From NCBI GenBank assembly GCA_021820965.1, contig JAKACZ010000001.1, forward strand, positions 62,001-126,000: a DNA stretch of 64,000 nucleotides, in the 5' to 3' direction. The DNA is from Bacillota bacterium (GTDB taxonomy: Bacteria; Bacillota; Sulfobacillia; Sulfobacillales; Sulfobacillaceae). Both the position numbers and the translations under genes were made by a program. Shown here piece after piece: positions 1 through 8,692 of the stretch. Every line of letters starts with the position of its first letter. The stretch's first letter is position 1. The notes beneath the pieces are model-generated. The model saw only the letters and a program-made list of their open reading frames with translations. It made no database searches and was not told the origin of the DNA.

Positions 1-7
1 ATGTTGG

Positions 8-603
8 ATGAACGGACAAAAAACGCCCGGGCAACGCGGTACGAAACTGGCTCACTTGCCAGAGCGGATGCGCACACCGCCGGAGGCCGAGAAGGCCTGT
101 GACGTGTGCCATCACCCACTCCACGTGACGACTACCGAGGTGCAGCGCGAACTGGAGATAATCCCACCCGAGGTCAAAGTGATTGAACACGTGAAACAGG
201 GCCATATGGCGCTCCTCTTCCAGCATAGTGAGGCTCTCCAATGACGGCGTTGGGTGGGTCGGTTTAGAATAACCGGGAGATGAAAAACATGGATTCCGAT
301 GGACATGGAACCTCCCATGTGCGATTGACAGCAATCGGAGCGATCGTCGCATCAAGCCGTTCGTGGTCGGGCGGCGCGCCTGGTATTCATGAAGACCCCG
401 CGGGCGCGCAGGCCAGCGCGATCGTATACAGCATCGTGGAAACCGCCAGAGAAAATGGCCTGAATCCCCGGGCCTATCTCCAATACCTGTTCGAGTAGTT
501 GCCAAACCGAGGCCGACAGCCTCCCGCGCTCAAAACTCCCGTCGTCGGGAAATTCTAAAGCATACGAATCCCCACCGGAAGGCGGGGATTATTTGACGCT
601 TAC
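8..603 (+). pseudogene. IS66-family transposase remnant with right end
   Basis: Two non-contiguous parts of an IS66-type transposase (TnpC). Positions 8-244 encode the zinc-binding region (CDVCHHPL) followed by the family's ELEIIPPEVKVIEHV segment. Positions 340-498 encode the C-terminal GAQASAIVYSIVETA and NGLNPRAYLQYLF stretch. The catalytic core between them is missing, the C-terminal part is frameshifted near 395, and a stop replaces the usual Gln codon after YLFE. The sequence then ends at GACGCTTAC (595-603), which fits the CGCTTAC terminal repeat typical of IS66 right ends. It cannot be functional. The left part may extend beyond the window start. Confidence 0.8.
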
Positions 604-696
604 GTCGTTTGCGATGGCCACACCCCATTTAATCGCCAAAAGCGAGGAGGAATCTTGCGCCCGCGTCTGTAGCCGCGAGGGCAAGCGTCGCTCCCG

Positions 697-1983
697 TCAC
701 ACGGAGGACGTCTCGCCGGCGGCGACGGTAATCGCCCGGAATTCAGCGGGTATCCAGAAGAACGACACGGACGTGACCGCGACAATGGTGCCCGCCACGG
801 CGTACACGAGGCGCAGTGGCCACAGGCTGCCGGCAATGCCCGCCAAGACGGAGCCCAGGGGCATGGAGACGCTGCTGACGGCCATCAGTGCTCCGCCAAT
901 GCGGCCGAGGACCGTATTGGGAACCACCTGCTGAATGGTCGTGTTCATGGTGGTGTTCAAGACGCCAAACGCCACGCCAACTACGGCCATAGCCGCGATA
1001 GAGGTAGCGAAGGAAGCATGAACCGACATGCCGATCATTGCAATCCCGGTGGTCATTAGACTCGCGATGACCCGAGTGCGCAAGGACCACTGGACCGGCA
1101 GCCGGGCGACGAGCAGGCCCCCAACAATGCCTCCCACCACCACTGCACTTTCCAGCAGCCCGTAGACGGCGGGCCCGCGATGCAAGACGTGACGGGCCCA
1201 GGCTACATCCAGGACGGTCAATGTCATCATGGAAAAATTCACGATGAGCGCCGTTGGCAGGGCCCGTTGCAGAAAGGGGTGGGACCACAAGATGCGCTGT
1301 CCCGTAACGATTTGATGCCACAACGAGATGTCATCCGCTGAGGACGAAGACGCGGTGGATTCGGCCGACGCCTTGGGGACACGAAGGCCCAGCAGGCTGA
1401 CGGCCGAAATCACAAAGGTCGCCGCATCCGCCCCGATCAGACCCACCACCCCAATGAGGCTCATGACCCAGCCGCCTACCGCGTATCCAACCCATTGAGA
1501 CAGGGACGTGGCACTTTGATCGACCCCGTTGACTGCCGTGAGGTGCTCAGGAGGGACCACCTCGGGAACCAGGGCGAACTGGGCCGGATTGAACAACGTG
1601 CCGCCGAGGTTCACAGCGGCCACCAACCCCAAGATCATGGCTAAGGGCAAGTGGTGCGTGACCACGAGCAGGACGACGGTGACCGCCAGCAGCAGCCCCC
1701 GAATCGTGTCCACGGCCAGGAGCGTACGCCGGCGGTTCCACCGATCCACCCAGGAGCCGGTCAGCAAGCTGAAGATTCCCGTCAGGGCGCTGGCGGCGCC
1801 GACCCAACCGAGATCGGCTCGTGAGTGCGTGGCAGCCAGCACATACCAAAAGACAGCGACGGTAAAGCATACGTTGCCCATCTGGGACACCCATTGGCCA
1901 CCGAGGAGAAGCCACACGTTCAGATTTCGCCACGGATGCGTCCGGTCGGCGGCGATGTTTCCCGTGCTATTCGTCATCCGCAC
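697..1983 (-). CDS. MFS drug-efflux type transporter
   Basis: A 428-residue integral membrane protein of the major facilitator superfamily, of the macrolide-efflux-like (MFS_3) kind, expected to export small hydrophobic compounds by proton antiport. It has twelve hydrophobic segments, and the loop after segment 2 reads GSWVDRWNRRRTL, the usual basic MFS loop. The gene overlaps the upstream regulator by 17 bases, so both are probably one transcript controlled by that regulator. A second in-frame start lies two codons in (1977). The substrate cannot be told from sequence. Confidence 0.85.
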   Translation of the reverse strand: MRMTNSTGNIAADRTHPWRNLNVWLLLGGQWVSQMGNVCFTVAVFWYVLAATHSRADLGWVGAASALTGIFSLLTGSWVDRWNRRRTLLAVDTIRGLLLAVTVVLLVVTHHLPLAMILGLVAAVNLGGTLFNPAQFALVPEVVPPEHLTAVNGVDQSATSLSQWVGYAVGGWVMSLIGVVGLIGADAATFVISAVSLLGLRVPKASAESTASSSSADDISLWHQIVTGQRILWSHPFLQRALPTALIVNFSMMTLTVLDVAWARHVLHRGPAVYGLLESAVVVGGIVGGLLVARLPVQWSLRTRVIASLMTTGIAMIGMSVHASFATSIAAMAVVGVAFGVLNTTMNTTIQQVVPNTVLGRIGGALMAVSSVSMPLGSVLAGIAGSLWPLRLVYAVAGTIVAVTSVSFFWIPAEFRAITVAAGETSSV

Positions 1984-2542
1984 CCCCTTCGGCGTCCCGG
2001 GCGAGCCAGGGGACCACTGTCCACGTGGTCACGAGGCGCACCGCGTCGGGCGGCCGGTCAGCGGGATTCTGCCGCACATAGGGCTGTAACAGGGCCTGCA
2101 GGCTCGTCGCGAAGCGGGTTAATTCGGCCGACGACGCCCAGATCACACTGAAGTTAAAATCGGCCATGTCAGCCAACTCGGGAGGCAGAGCGCCGCGGCG
2201 TCGCAGAAAGCCGTCTTCCAAGCGCCGACGGCGGGCCAGCAAAGAGGCTTCTACACTATCCGTCACCGGGTTGCCTGGATCTGGCGCTAGGGTATTGGCA
2301 TCGTCCGCGACATAACGCCAGGGGCGTTCGCGACCGTTCGTGGACGGGAGGGATTCGATCCACCCGGCCTTGGCTAAGGCCCGTAGGTGCCAACTGCAAG
2401 CAGAGGGGCTGGCTTCGACAAACCGAGCGCATTCCGTGGCCGTAGCTGGGCCAGAGCTCGCTAAATGTTCTAGCAGGGCAATACGGACGGGGTGGCTAAG
2501 TGCCCGAAGACGCTGGGCATCGGGCGGTAAGTCGTGACCCAT
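1967..2542 (-). CDS. ArsR-like winged-helix transcriptional regulator
   Basis: About 191 residues. The N-terminal 80 residues form a winged helix (LRALSHPVRIALLEHL, then SPSACSWHLRALAKAGWIE) characteristic of ArsR-family repressors. The C-terminal half is an uncharacterised ligand-type region. I chose the ATG at 2542 rather than the upstream GTG at 2554, because the GTG lies inside a 30-bp palindrome directly behind a promoter. The gene is first in a two-gene unit with the MFS pump, so it most likely represses itself and the pump and responds to a pump substrate. No metal-binding Cys pair is evident. Confidence 0.8.
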   Translation of the reverse strand: MGHDLPPDAQRLRALSHPVRIALLEHLASSGPATATECARFVEASPSACSWHLRALAKAGWIESLPSTNGRERPWRYVADDANTLAPDPGNPVTDSVEASLLARRRRLEDGFLRRRGALPPELADMADFNFSVIWASSAELTRFATSLQALLQPYVRQNPADRPPDAVRLVTTWTVVPWLARDAEGGADDE

Positions 2543-2543
2543 A

Positions 2544-2573
2544 TGAAACACCACTTTCGAAAGAGATGTTTCA
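2544..2573. promoter_or_regulatory. 30-bp near-perfect palindrome, operator of the ArsR-MFS unit
   Basis: Arms TGAAACA and TGTTTCA flank a perfect central CTTTCGAAAG, giving two-fold symmetry about 2558/2559 with two mismatched base pairs. It starts one base downstream of the -10 box and ends just before the chosen ATG, so a bound repressor would block both transcription and the ribosome site. Confidence 0.7.
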
Positions 2574-2574
2574 C

Positions 2575-2603
2575 ATTGTAGAGCAGTACCGCCCCGGACA
2601 CAA
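2575..2603 (-). promoter_or_regulatory. Promoter of the ArsR-MFS operon
   Basis: On the minus strand a TTGTGT -35 is followed after exactly 17 bases by a TACAAT -10. The operator palindrome begins one base later. Confidence 0.55.
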
Positions 2604-2732
2604 GATCAAAAGCTGGACCCGCGGAGAATTTTTCGATATTGGATTACCTGGTCAGAAGGTAAGGGCTTGCATTGCTCAATTATCTGCCCCACGAATAAGC
2701 AACTATTGGGGCGCGAAAGTTTGTATTAAGCC

Positions 2733-3518
2733 ATGCCATTTCCGGGGGGCAGTCGCGCACGACCTCACAAATTTGGATGCCAGCACATATACCGAAAATG
2801 GGAGGATTCCATCGATCGGGCCCTAATCATGTACCGTTTTGACACTCCTCATGCCTTTTGGCAGGGGATTCTTGCGAGAAACTCCACAGAGCTTTACTCG
2901 CAAATGGCGAACCAAACGCCCCCTATCCGGTCGCCCGAATGTCTCCGAGTACTTGGAAAGATCGTTCGCCGAATCCTGTTAACGTCTGGGCTTGACGACG
3001 CGATACATTTTACGCCTCCCACGATTGCGGGAGACAACCACCAGTGCATCCTAAAGGACGCCCGTCAAACGCTCCGGTTCCAGCGCGAGTGTGTCGCGCA
3101 GGCCTTGGACAGCGGGTGTAAATCTGCGGCAGATGCCCTCAAGCGGGCGGGCGCATCGGTGAGCCATGATTCCATCACCCGCTATGTCAAAACGGCCGCG
3201 GACCGGCAAGTCCAGGCGAATCTGACCCGGAACGATGTCCGGGTGCTTGCGGTGGATGCCATCGGTCTGCGGAAGGCAGGCAAATCGAGCGGCTGCAAAC
3301 CCGGACCACGGTCGCATTGTGGCGCGAAACGGGCAACCGGTATACACCTGTTCGCAACGCGGAAGTCCCACAACTCACAGGGCAGGCCGGGATTCGGAGT
3401 TCTACTTGTGATGCCCGCCTCCCCCGTTTCGACCCAGACGACGCCGAAGCCAGCGGGATCCTTAACTCGCCGCGTATCGGCCAGTCACTTTCGACGGACC
3501 CTCAATCGAGCCGAATGA
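2733..3518 (+). pseudogene. Transposase remnant, possibly ISL3-like
   Basis: A 261-codon open frame whose middle (about residues 105-185) looks like a transposase: a helical segment ending SHDSITRYVKTAA followed by DVRVLAVDAIGLRKAG. This resembles the first catalytic Asp region of ISL3-type DDE transposases (VLGVDDFAFRKG). The rest of the frame degenerates into low-complexity translation with no later DDE motifs, so I read it as debris. Family assignment is weak. The 2604-2732 stretch before it holds nothing I recognise. Confidence 0.4.
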
Positions 3519-3587
3519 CTAAGTCACCATGTGCCAGAGACTCTCGTTCTCCTCCGACGCGACCCGAAAACGCGCCTTATTCCAACT

Positions 3588-4415
3588 TCAGCCCTTCACT
3601 GCACCCATTGTCAAACCGGATTCAATCCGCCGCTGCAGGAACACCACGATAAGCGCAATGGGGACGGAGGCCACTACCACACCGGCATCAATTTGCCCGT
3701 ATTGGATGTAATAGGCATTGCGAAAGCTGACCAGTGCCAGCGGCACCGTATACATGCTAGGTGTTTGAATGAACGACAGCGCAAACAGAAGATCATTCCA
3801 CGACAACAGAAACCCGAGAATGGCCGCGGTAAAGATGCCCGGCATGGCCAGCGGAACAAAGCAGCTCCAGATTGTTTGCCAAGTGGAGGCGCCGTCCACC
3901 ATAGACGCTTCCTCGATTTCGACCGGGATTTGAGCGAAAAACGCTGTGAGAATCCACGTGATGATTGGCAGACACAAAATAAGGTACGGGAAGATGAGGC
4001 TTTGGTAGGTGTTAATCCACTGAATCTGCTTAAACAACAAGAACAGCGGGCCGATCATTCCCACTTTGGGGAAGAACGATATCAGCAACACACTACCCAG
4101 CACAGTGATACGGCCTTTTACAGGCAGTCTTGCTAGTGCATACGCGGCCAGCGCGCCCAATATCACGGCGATCAATGTGGCCACGCCGGCGATAAACAGG
4201 CTGTTCAGCAGAGGCCTAAGAAAATCCTGGTTGGCAAAAAGCGCATGGTATTGCGCCATAGTGACCGCTTTCGGCAAGAAGCTCGTGGTTGCTTGACTCA
4301 GTCCCTGGTTTGACTCCAAAGACGAGCGAAGGATCCACAAAAAGGGAAGCAACGAGTAGATGAGAATCACGACAACCAGCGCATTGAACCCAATTTTCTG
4401 CCATAGCTGTTTCAT
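3588..4415 (-). CDS. Carbohydrate ABC transporter permease (MalG type)
   Basis: A 275-residue inner-membrane permease of the binding-protein-dependent transport family, about six membrane spans. The EAA loop that docks the ATPase is present (EASMVDGASTWQTIWSCFVPLAMP region, about residues 185-210). It forms the heterodimeric channel with the MalF-type permease encoded just upstream, sharing an ATGA stop/start overlap. The length is normal for MalG-type proteins. It is the last gene of the operon, and no ATPase gene follows. Confidence 0.9.
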   Translation of the reverse strand: MKQLWQKIGFNALVVVILIYSLLPFLWILRSSLESNQGLSQATTSFLPKAVTMAQYHALFANQDFLRPLLNSLFIAGVATLIAVILGALAAYALARLPVKGRITVLGSVLLISFFPKVGMIGPLFLLFKQIQWINTYQSLIFPYLILCLPIITWILTAFFAQIPVEIEEASMVDGASTWQTIWSCFVPLAMPGIFTAAILGFLLSWNDLLFALSFIQTPSMYTVPLALVSFRNAYYIQYGQIDAGVVVASVPIALIVVFLQRRIESGLTMGAVKG

Positions 4416-5362
4416 TGCAACAATTCCCCTCGGTGCACCATTGTGCGGACATAGACAAGCGCCAACGCCATCGCGACGATGGTAATAACAACCGAAATTG
4501 CCGAACCATACCCGTAATTCAACGAGGTGAAAAACTGGTACCAGTTGTAATATGCCACGACCTCAGTCGCCGTGCCAGGTCCGCCTCCGGTCATCACAAA
4601 AACGGTGCTGAACACCAATAGCGCGCTCAAGCTGCGGAAAATGAGGGCAACCATTATAACGGGACGCATCAAGGGCACGGTGATACGCCAGAACCCCTGC
4701 CACGAACCCGCACCGTCAATGCGGGCGCTTTCATACAATTCCTGCGGTATCGCCTGCAGCCCCGCCATGAGCAGCAAGGCCATGAACGGCGTGTTCTTCC
4801 ACATATCGCTCAAGATGATAGGGATCCACGCGAAAAACGCCGAGTTAAACCACACTAGGTGGCTACCGGGAAGACCGAGTCTACCCAGGAAGAAATCAAC
4901 GAAGCCGGTGCGAGAGTCGAAGAACATAACCCACAACATCGCCGACACTGCAGTGGGAATGGCCCATGGAATCAAGATAGAGGCCCGTACCAACGCCCGC
5001 GCGCGAAATTTCTTGCTAACCACCAACGCCAACACCATGCCCAGTGCAAGCTCCACTGACACGGAGATGCCTGTGAACATCAGAGTTCGCAGAAGGTCGT
5101 GCCAAAACTGGCCATCCGCCACCAGCGTCTGATAGTTAGCCAACCCCACGGGATGGTTTGCATAAGGTTCGGTTAAAACCCGATGCTGAAAAGACAGCCA
5201 AATGTTATAGCAGAGCGGGAACACAGTGATGGCAGCCAACACGATGATGGCTGGGGCCTCAAACGCATAACCGATTTGGCTACGCCGGGCAAAATGGCGA
5301 GATCTCCCAACCCGCGGCCGAAACGCGCCGCCAGGGATCTTTGTTTCGGGTTTAACCGCCAT
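4412..5362 (-). CDS. Carbohydrate ABC transporter permease (MalF type)
   Basis: A 316-residue permease with a basic N-terminus and about six membrane spans. The EAA motif is ESARIDGAGSWQGFWRITVP in the C-terminal half. It pairs with the MalG-type protein, with coding overlap of 4 bases downstream and 11 bases with the binding-protein gene upstream, which argues for a single translated operon. Sugar specificity is carried mostly by the binding protein. Confidence 0.9.
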   Translation of the reverse strand: MAVKPETKIPGGAFRPRVGRSRHFARRSQIGYAFEAPAIIVLAAITVFPLCYNIWLSFQHRVLTEPYANHPVGLANYQTLVADGQFWHDLLRTLMFTGISVSVELALGMVLALVVSKKFRARALVRASILIPWAIPTAVSAMLWVMFFDSRTGFVDFFLGRLGLPGSHLVWFNSAFFAWIPIILSDMWKNTPFMALLLMAGLQAIPQELYESARIDGAGSWQGFWRITVPLMRPVIMVALIFRSLSALLVFSTVFVMTGGGPGTATEVVAYYNWYQFFTSLNYGYGSAISVVITIVAMALALVYVRTMVHRGELLQ

Positions 5363-6626
5363 TGTTCTTCATCAATTTGACCACTGCCGACTGAGCCGCA
5401 TCCAGCGCGGCCTTCGGCGACTGCTGCCCGGAGTACACGGACGACAAGGCGGTTTGAATGGCCGCGGAAATCTGCGGATATAAGGGCGTGACCGGTCGCG
5501 GTGTCGCATACCTATAGACTTGTTCCTCCTGCTTAAACCAAGGGGCCCTTTGCAGCAGCGAAGACGTATAAGAGTCGGTCCTAGCCGGCGGATCACCGGC
5601 CAACACCGCTCGTTGCTCCTCCGTAGACTTGCTGGTCAGAAACTTTACGAATTCGACCGCCTGCCGCGGATATTTGGTGTTCTTGTTGATCACCAGATCG
5701 GCACCGCCCAGTGACGCCACCGGTCTGTTCGAACCGTTCACCGGCGGGGCAATAAACGCGGTCTTGCCCTTAGTGGGCGTTCCCTTGGCTTCGGCCAGGG
5801 GATACAGGTACGGCCAGTTGAACGCAAACACCGCATTTCCGGAGGTATACGCCTGCTGCACCTGGCCCTCTTCCCAGCCCGTGACGGCGGAAGGCGACAC
5901 ACCGCTCTTGATGAGTCCGTCAAGCCAGGTGAGGGCCCGAATGTTTTGCGGTGAATTGATCACCGGCTTGCCTTTCGCGTTTAGGAATGACCCGCCGAAA
6001 CCGCCCGCAATGTCTTGAAAGACGGTGACGGCTCCTTCGTATTTGTTGGCCTCAAATGCCACGCCGGTCATCTTCGGATGAGTCTTGAGAACCGCCCTGG
6101 CATCGGCCAGCATTTGGGAGAACGTCTTCGGAGGCTTGTTGACTAAGTCAGAGCGATAATAGACGCCTTCGACATTGATAAACCAGGGGATGGCATATAG
6201 CTTGCCCTTGAATTCACCCGACTTGACCATGCCCGGGTAAAAGCTGCTCAGATTAAACCCATATTTGTTCAGGGGCAAAACCCAGCCGGAGGCAGCAAAC
6301 GTCGCCGGCCAGATAACGTCGGCGGAGATGACGTCGGGCGTCGGAGACCCCGAAGACAAATCAGTCACAAGCGTTTGATACGCGTCCGTGGAATTCGCCG
6401 ATTCGGTGATGATTTTGATGTGAATGTGAGGATGAAGTTTTTCGAATGCATTGACGGCCTTGGTGGTCGACGATAATTCAGCCCCCAGTCCATCGTTGGC
6501 GAAAGTTAGAGTCACATTCTTCGGCTGGGCAGATGCAGAGCGCGTCGCGCTCGATCCACACGCGGCCAAGGTGCTGGCCAGAAAGCCTACAGAGAACAAG
6601 CTAATAAGCCTTTTCCCGCGAGTCAT
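5352..6626 (-). CDS. Sugar-binding lipoprotein of ABC transporter (trehalose/maltose type)
   Basis: A 424-residue extracytoplasmic solute-binding protein. The N-terminus is a lipoprotein signal (hydrophobic stretch then LAAC, lipidated Cys at residue 23), followed by a Ser-rich linker. The segment NSTDAYQTLVTDLSSGSPTPDVISADVIWPA closely follows the family-1 binding proteins that take trehalose, maltose or related glucosides. The start ATG sits behind AGGAGG with 6-base spacing. It heads the operon with the two permeases. Because no ATPase is encoded here, the system probably borrows a shared MsmX-like ATPase (inference). Confidence 0.88.
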   Translation of the reverse strand: MTRGKRLISLFSVGFLASTLAACGSSATRSASAQPKNVTLTFANDGLGAELSSTTKAVNAFEKLHPHIHIKIITESANSTDAYQTLVTDLSSGSPTPDVISADVIWPATFAASGWVLPLNKYGFNLSSFYPGMVKSGEFKGKLYAIPWFINVEGVYYRSDLVNKPPKTFSQMLADARAVLKTHPKMTGVAFEANKYEGAVTVFQDIAGGFGGSFLNAKGKPVINSPQNIRALTWLDGLIKSGVSPSAVTGWEEGQVQQAYTSGNAVFAFNWPYLYPLAEAKGTPTKGKTAFIAPPVNGSNRPVASLGGADLVINKNTKYPRQAVEFVKFLTSKSTEEQRAVLAGDPPARTDSYTSSLLQRAPWFKQEEQVYRYATPRPVTPLYPQISAAIQTALSSVYSGQQSPKAALDAAQSAVVKLMKNNGG

Positions 6627-6969
6627 GTTATTCCTCCTATCTATGTCCCTATTGGGATGCCAACTCCCGACTGATAATCCGTTCCTTCACAAAATACTCG
6701 AACTTTCTGCGTTATGCAAATCCCTCCATAGCTCGCGTGATTCACAAACGAACCTAAACCGTCCGTACGTGGCGAAAAACGTTCCTATCCTTCCACTATA
6801 GATAATGCCAGGGACTCTCCAACCGTTTTGATGGCATCAGTTTTCCTCGCAGCGATTTTGTCCCCGGTCAAGCGCATCATAACGCTGAGACCTTTCCTGT
6901 TGTCTCACGGGAGGTCACCGCGAGACTCGCTCGATTTGTTGGCACCGCAAAAACTCGCGAATACGGGCT
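6627..6969. other. Upstream region of the ABC operon, no gene seen
   Basis: It contains the AGGAGG ribosome site for the binding-protein gene next to 6626. I saw no convincing promoter pair and no coding frame; the right part is probably eroded transposon sequence. Confidence 0.4.
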
Positions 6970-7138
6970 TCTCTATTTAAAGCAGAACTCCTGGGCACCC
7001 GCGACGTCAAATTGTATGTGTGCCGCTTCCCGTACTAAAAACAGTGGCGCGTGTTTCTGTCCACCGACACGTCGCTGCCTTTTCTGACCATGATGGAAAT
7101 ATACGCCACGCGCTGGACGATTGAGATCTTTTTCGGCT
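6970..7138 (+). pseudogene. IS4-like transposase fragment
   Basis: One frame reads LLGTRDVKLYVCRFPY, a stop, then KQWRVFLSTDTSLPFLTMMEIYATRWTIEIFF. The last part is the conserved region before the catalytic Glu of IS4/IS1634-type DDE transposases (STDxSL...IY..RW.IE.FF). It is broken by an internal stop and cut off at about 7136, where a Ser/Thr-rich coding sequence begins. Confidence 0.65.
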
Positions 7139-7782
7139 CTCCCCCACCTCTCCTTCTTCTAATGCATCCGAATCTGCGAGCTCTTCCACGACCACCACAT
7201 CTACCGCCCCGTCATCCACAGCGCCGCAGCAAATCGCTAAGCTGACGGTGACGGCGCAACCGAATCCCATCACTCCTCAACAAACGACAACGATTTCGGG
7301 CACGGTCTATTCGACGAACGGTCAAGGCGCTCCGCATGCCAAAATGACCATCATGGGGCTGCCCCATGACCCCACAAGGGGAAACGATCTACACCAACGC
7401 CTCAGGACAGTATCAAATCACCGCCCAACGGTTCCAACCGGGGCCTTATCTTGTTTCGGTGGGAGATGGGATGGTCAGTTGGCGAACCCATGTGGTGGTG
7501 CATGCGTCCTCTTCATCGCAAACAGCAACGAGTACCCCACCCTTCGCCGGGCAACTGGTTCAGCGTTATACCGGGCAACAAACTCCTCAAACCCTGCCGA
7601 ACGGGTTTGTAGCAAGTTCTGCCCAGTCACACCGCACGTTTTCCACCCAGACCTATCATCGAGTGGAGGGCTTCGGCGGCATGTTGGACGGCCATCCCTT
7701 TGTGTTGGATTTCTACCAAGACTCCGGGCTCTTTGTGGGTGCCAGCTACAATGGCCATCCGATTTATACCCCTCTCGGATGA
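7139..7782 (+). pseudogene. Truncated surface/secreted protein with Ser/Thr linker and Ig-like domain
   Basis: The start and any signal peptide are replaced by the IS4 fragment. What remains is a Ser/Thr/Pro-rich linker, then a beta-rich segment (LTVTAQPNPITPQQTTTISGTVYSTNGQGAPHA) and, after a one-base slip in a CCCC run near 7365, TIYTNASGQYQITAQRFQPGPYLVSVGDG. This is the pattern of a carboxypeptidase-regulatory or Ig-like fold. The C-terminal 60 residues, ending at 7782, match nothing I know. Joining the frames restores one protein, so this is a recent pseudogene of a probably cell-surface protein. Confidence 0.6.
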
Positions 7783-7921
7783 CAGTTGACGAATTGGCGC
7801 AGAGCTAAGGCGCGCAAAAGTTTCTCGAAAATATCCCATCCCACCGGGCTGGACACGGCCCTTTTTGGAGAGTCAAACGGGACGAGGATCGTGCAACCCC
7901 TAGACATACGAGGAGGAGGTC

Positions 7922-8041
7922 ATGGGAATGATTCAGCTGAACATTTCGGATGAGGGGTGTAGCATACCTGGTGGAGTTTCATGCTGCCATTGCGCAAAAC
8001 TTGTGAAGAACCGCCCCTCAGAGACCGCGTGGGGTCGGTGA
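7922..8041 (+). CDS. Small ORF with strong ribosome site, 39 residues
   Basis: The ATG follows GAGGAGG at two bases' distance, on a purine-rich leader. The product begins MGMIQLNISDEGC and contains a CCHC cluster (residues 21-24). I do not recognise it. It may be a real small Cys-rich protein or the 5' stub of a gene lost by rearrangement, since what follows is non-coding. Confidence 0.3.
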   Translation: MGMIQLNISDEGCSIPGGVSCCHCAKLVKNRPSETAWGR

Positions 8042-8611
8042 TAAAGTGGGGATAGTGTTCGTAGACGGGCATATCGCATCCTACACTCATCATGCGCCGC
8101 CGATAACGGTGACCGGACCGAACTTCTGGAACTCCGGCGTTGTCACCTAATCGTTGGCTATTGATGCAGCGCTCAATCTGGGACAGCTGATTATCCAAGA
8201 CCAAAGCAATAGAGGTTAGCAGTCGATATCCCCTACTCCCGAAGATTGGGCTCGTAGACCATGTGGAGCATCCCGGAAAACAGCCTATTTTTGAGGCTTC
8301 GCTGTCCCTACCGCTGGATAATTTCACTGTAGGGATTCCCAATGCACTACACTTCCTCGCAAAAACGAAGAGATGTTCAGAGGCGAACGCCAGGTCCAGG
8401 CTCAGTGGCCGAGTCCATCAGTACGGTTTCGAGTCGATGCCTTCAACCCCTGCATTCAGGGCGAAATCTGCGGTTACCGCGCGTCTTGTCTCGCCTTCCA
8501 ATCCAATGACGGCGCGAGTGGGCGGGATCAACTATCTGACCCATGAAATCTTGGTTCTAATTGTCATACACCTCACAGATTGTGAAAACAGGGGTGCCCA
8601 AGAACGTGAAG
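8042..8611. other. Non-coding or eroded stretch
   Basis: Frames here are short, overlap on both strands and show no recognisable domain. It probably consists of mobile-element debris like the sequence to its left. Confidence 0.4.
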
Positions 8612-8634
8612 AAGAGGGCCCTCTGGGCCCTCTT
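8612..8634 (-). terminator. Terminator of the hpa/MFS operon
   Basis: A perfect 10-bp stem AAGAGGGCCC/GGGCCCTCTT with a 3-base loop, 58 bases beyond the stop of the MFS gene, followed on the minus strand by a T-rich CTTCTTC tail. Confidence 0.65.
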
Positions 8635-8692
8635 TGCGTTCCTGCGGATGGCGCTCTCCCCCTATGCCGGGCAATCCCGTTTCTTTCGGGGG

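Noticed and set aside
7920-8342. 140-codon minus-strand frame
   Set aside because: Cys/Ser-rich random-looking translation, antisense to the better supported small ORF; no ribosome site.
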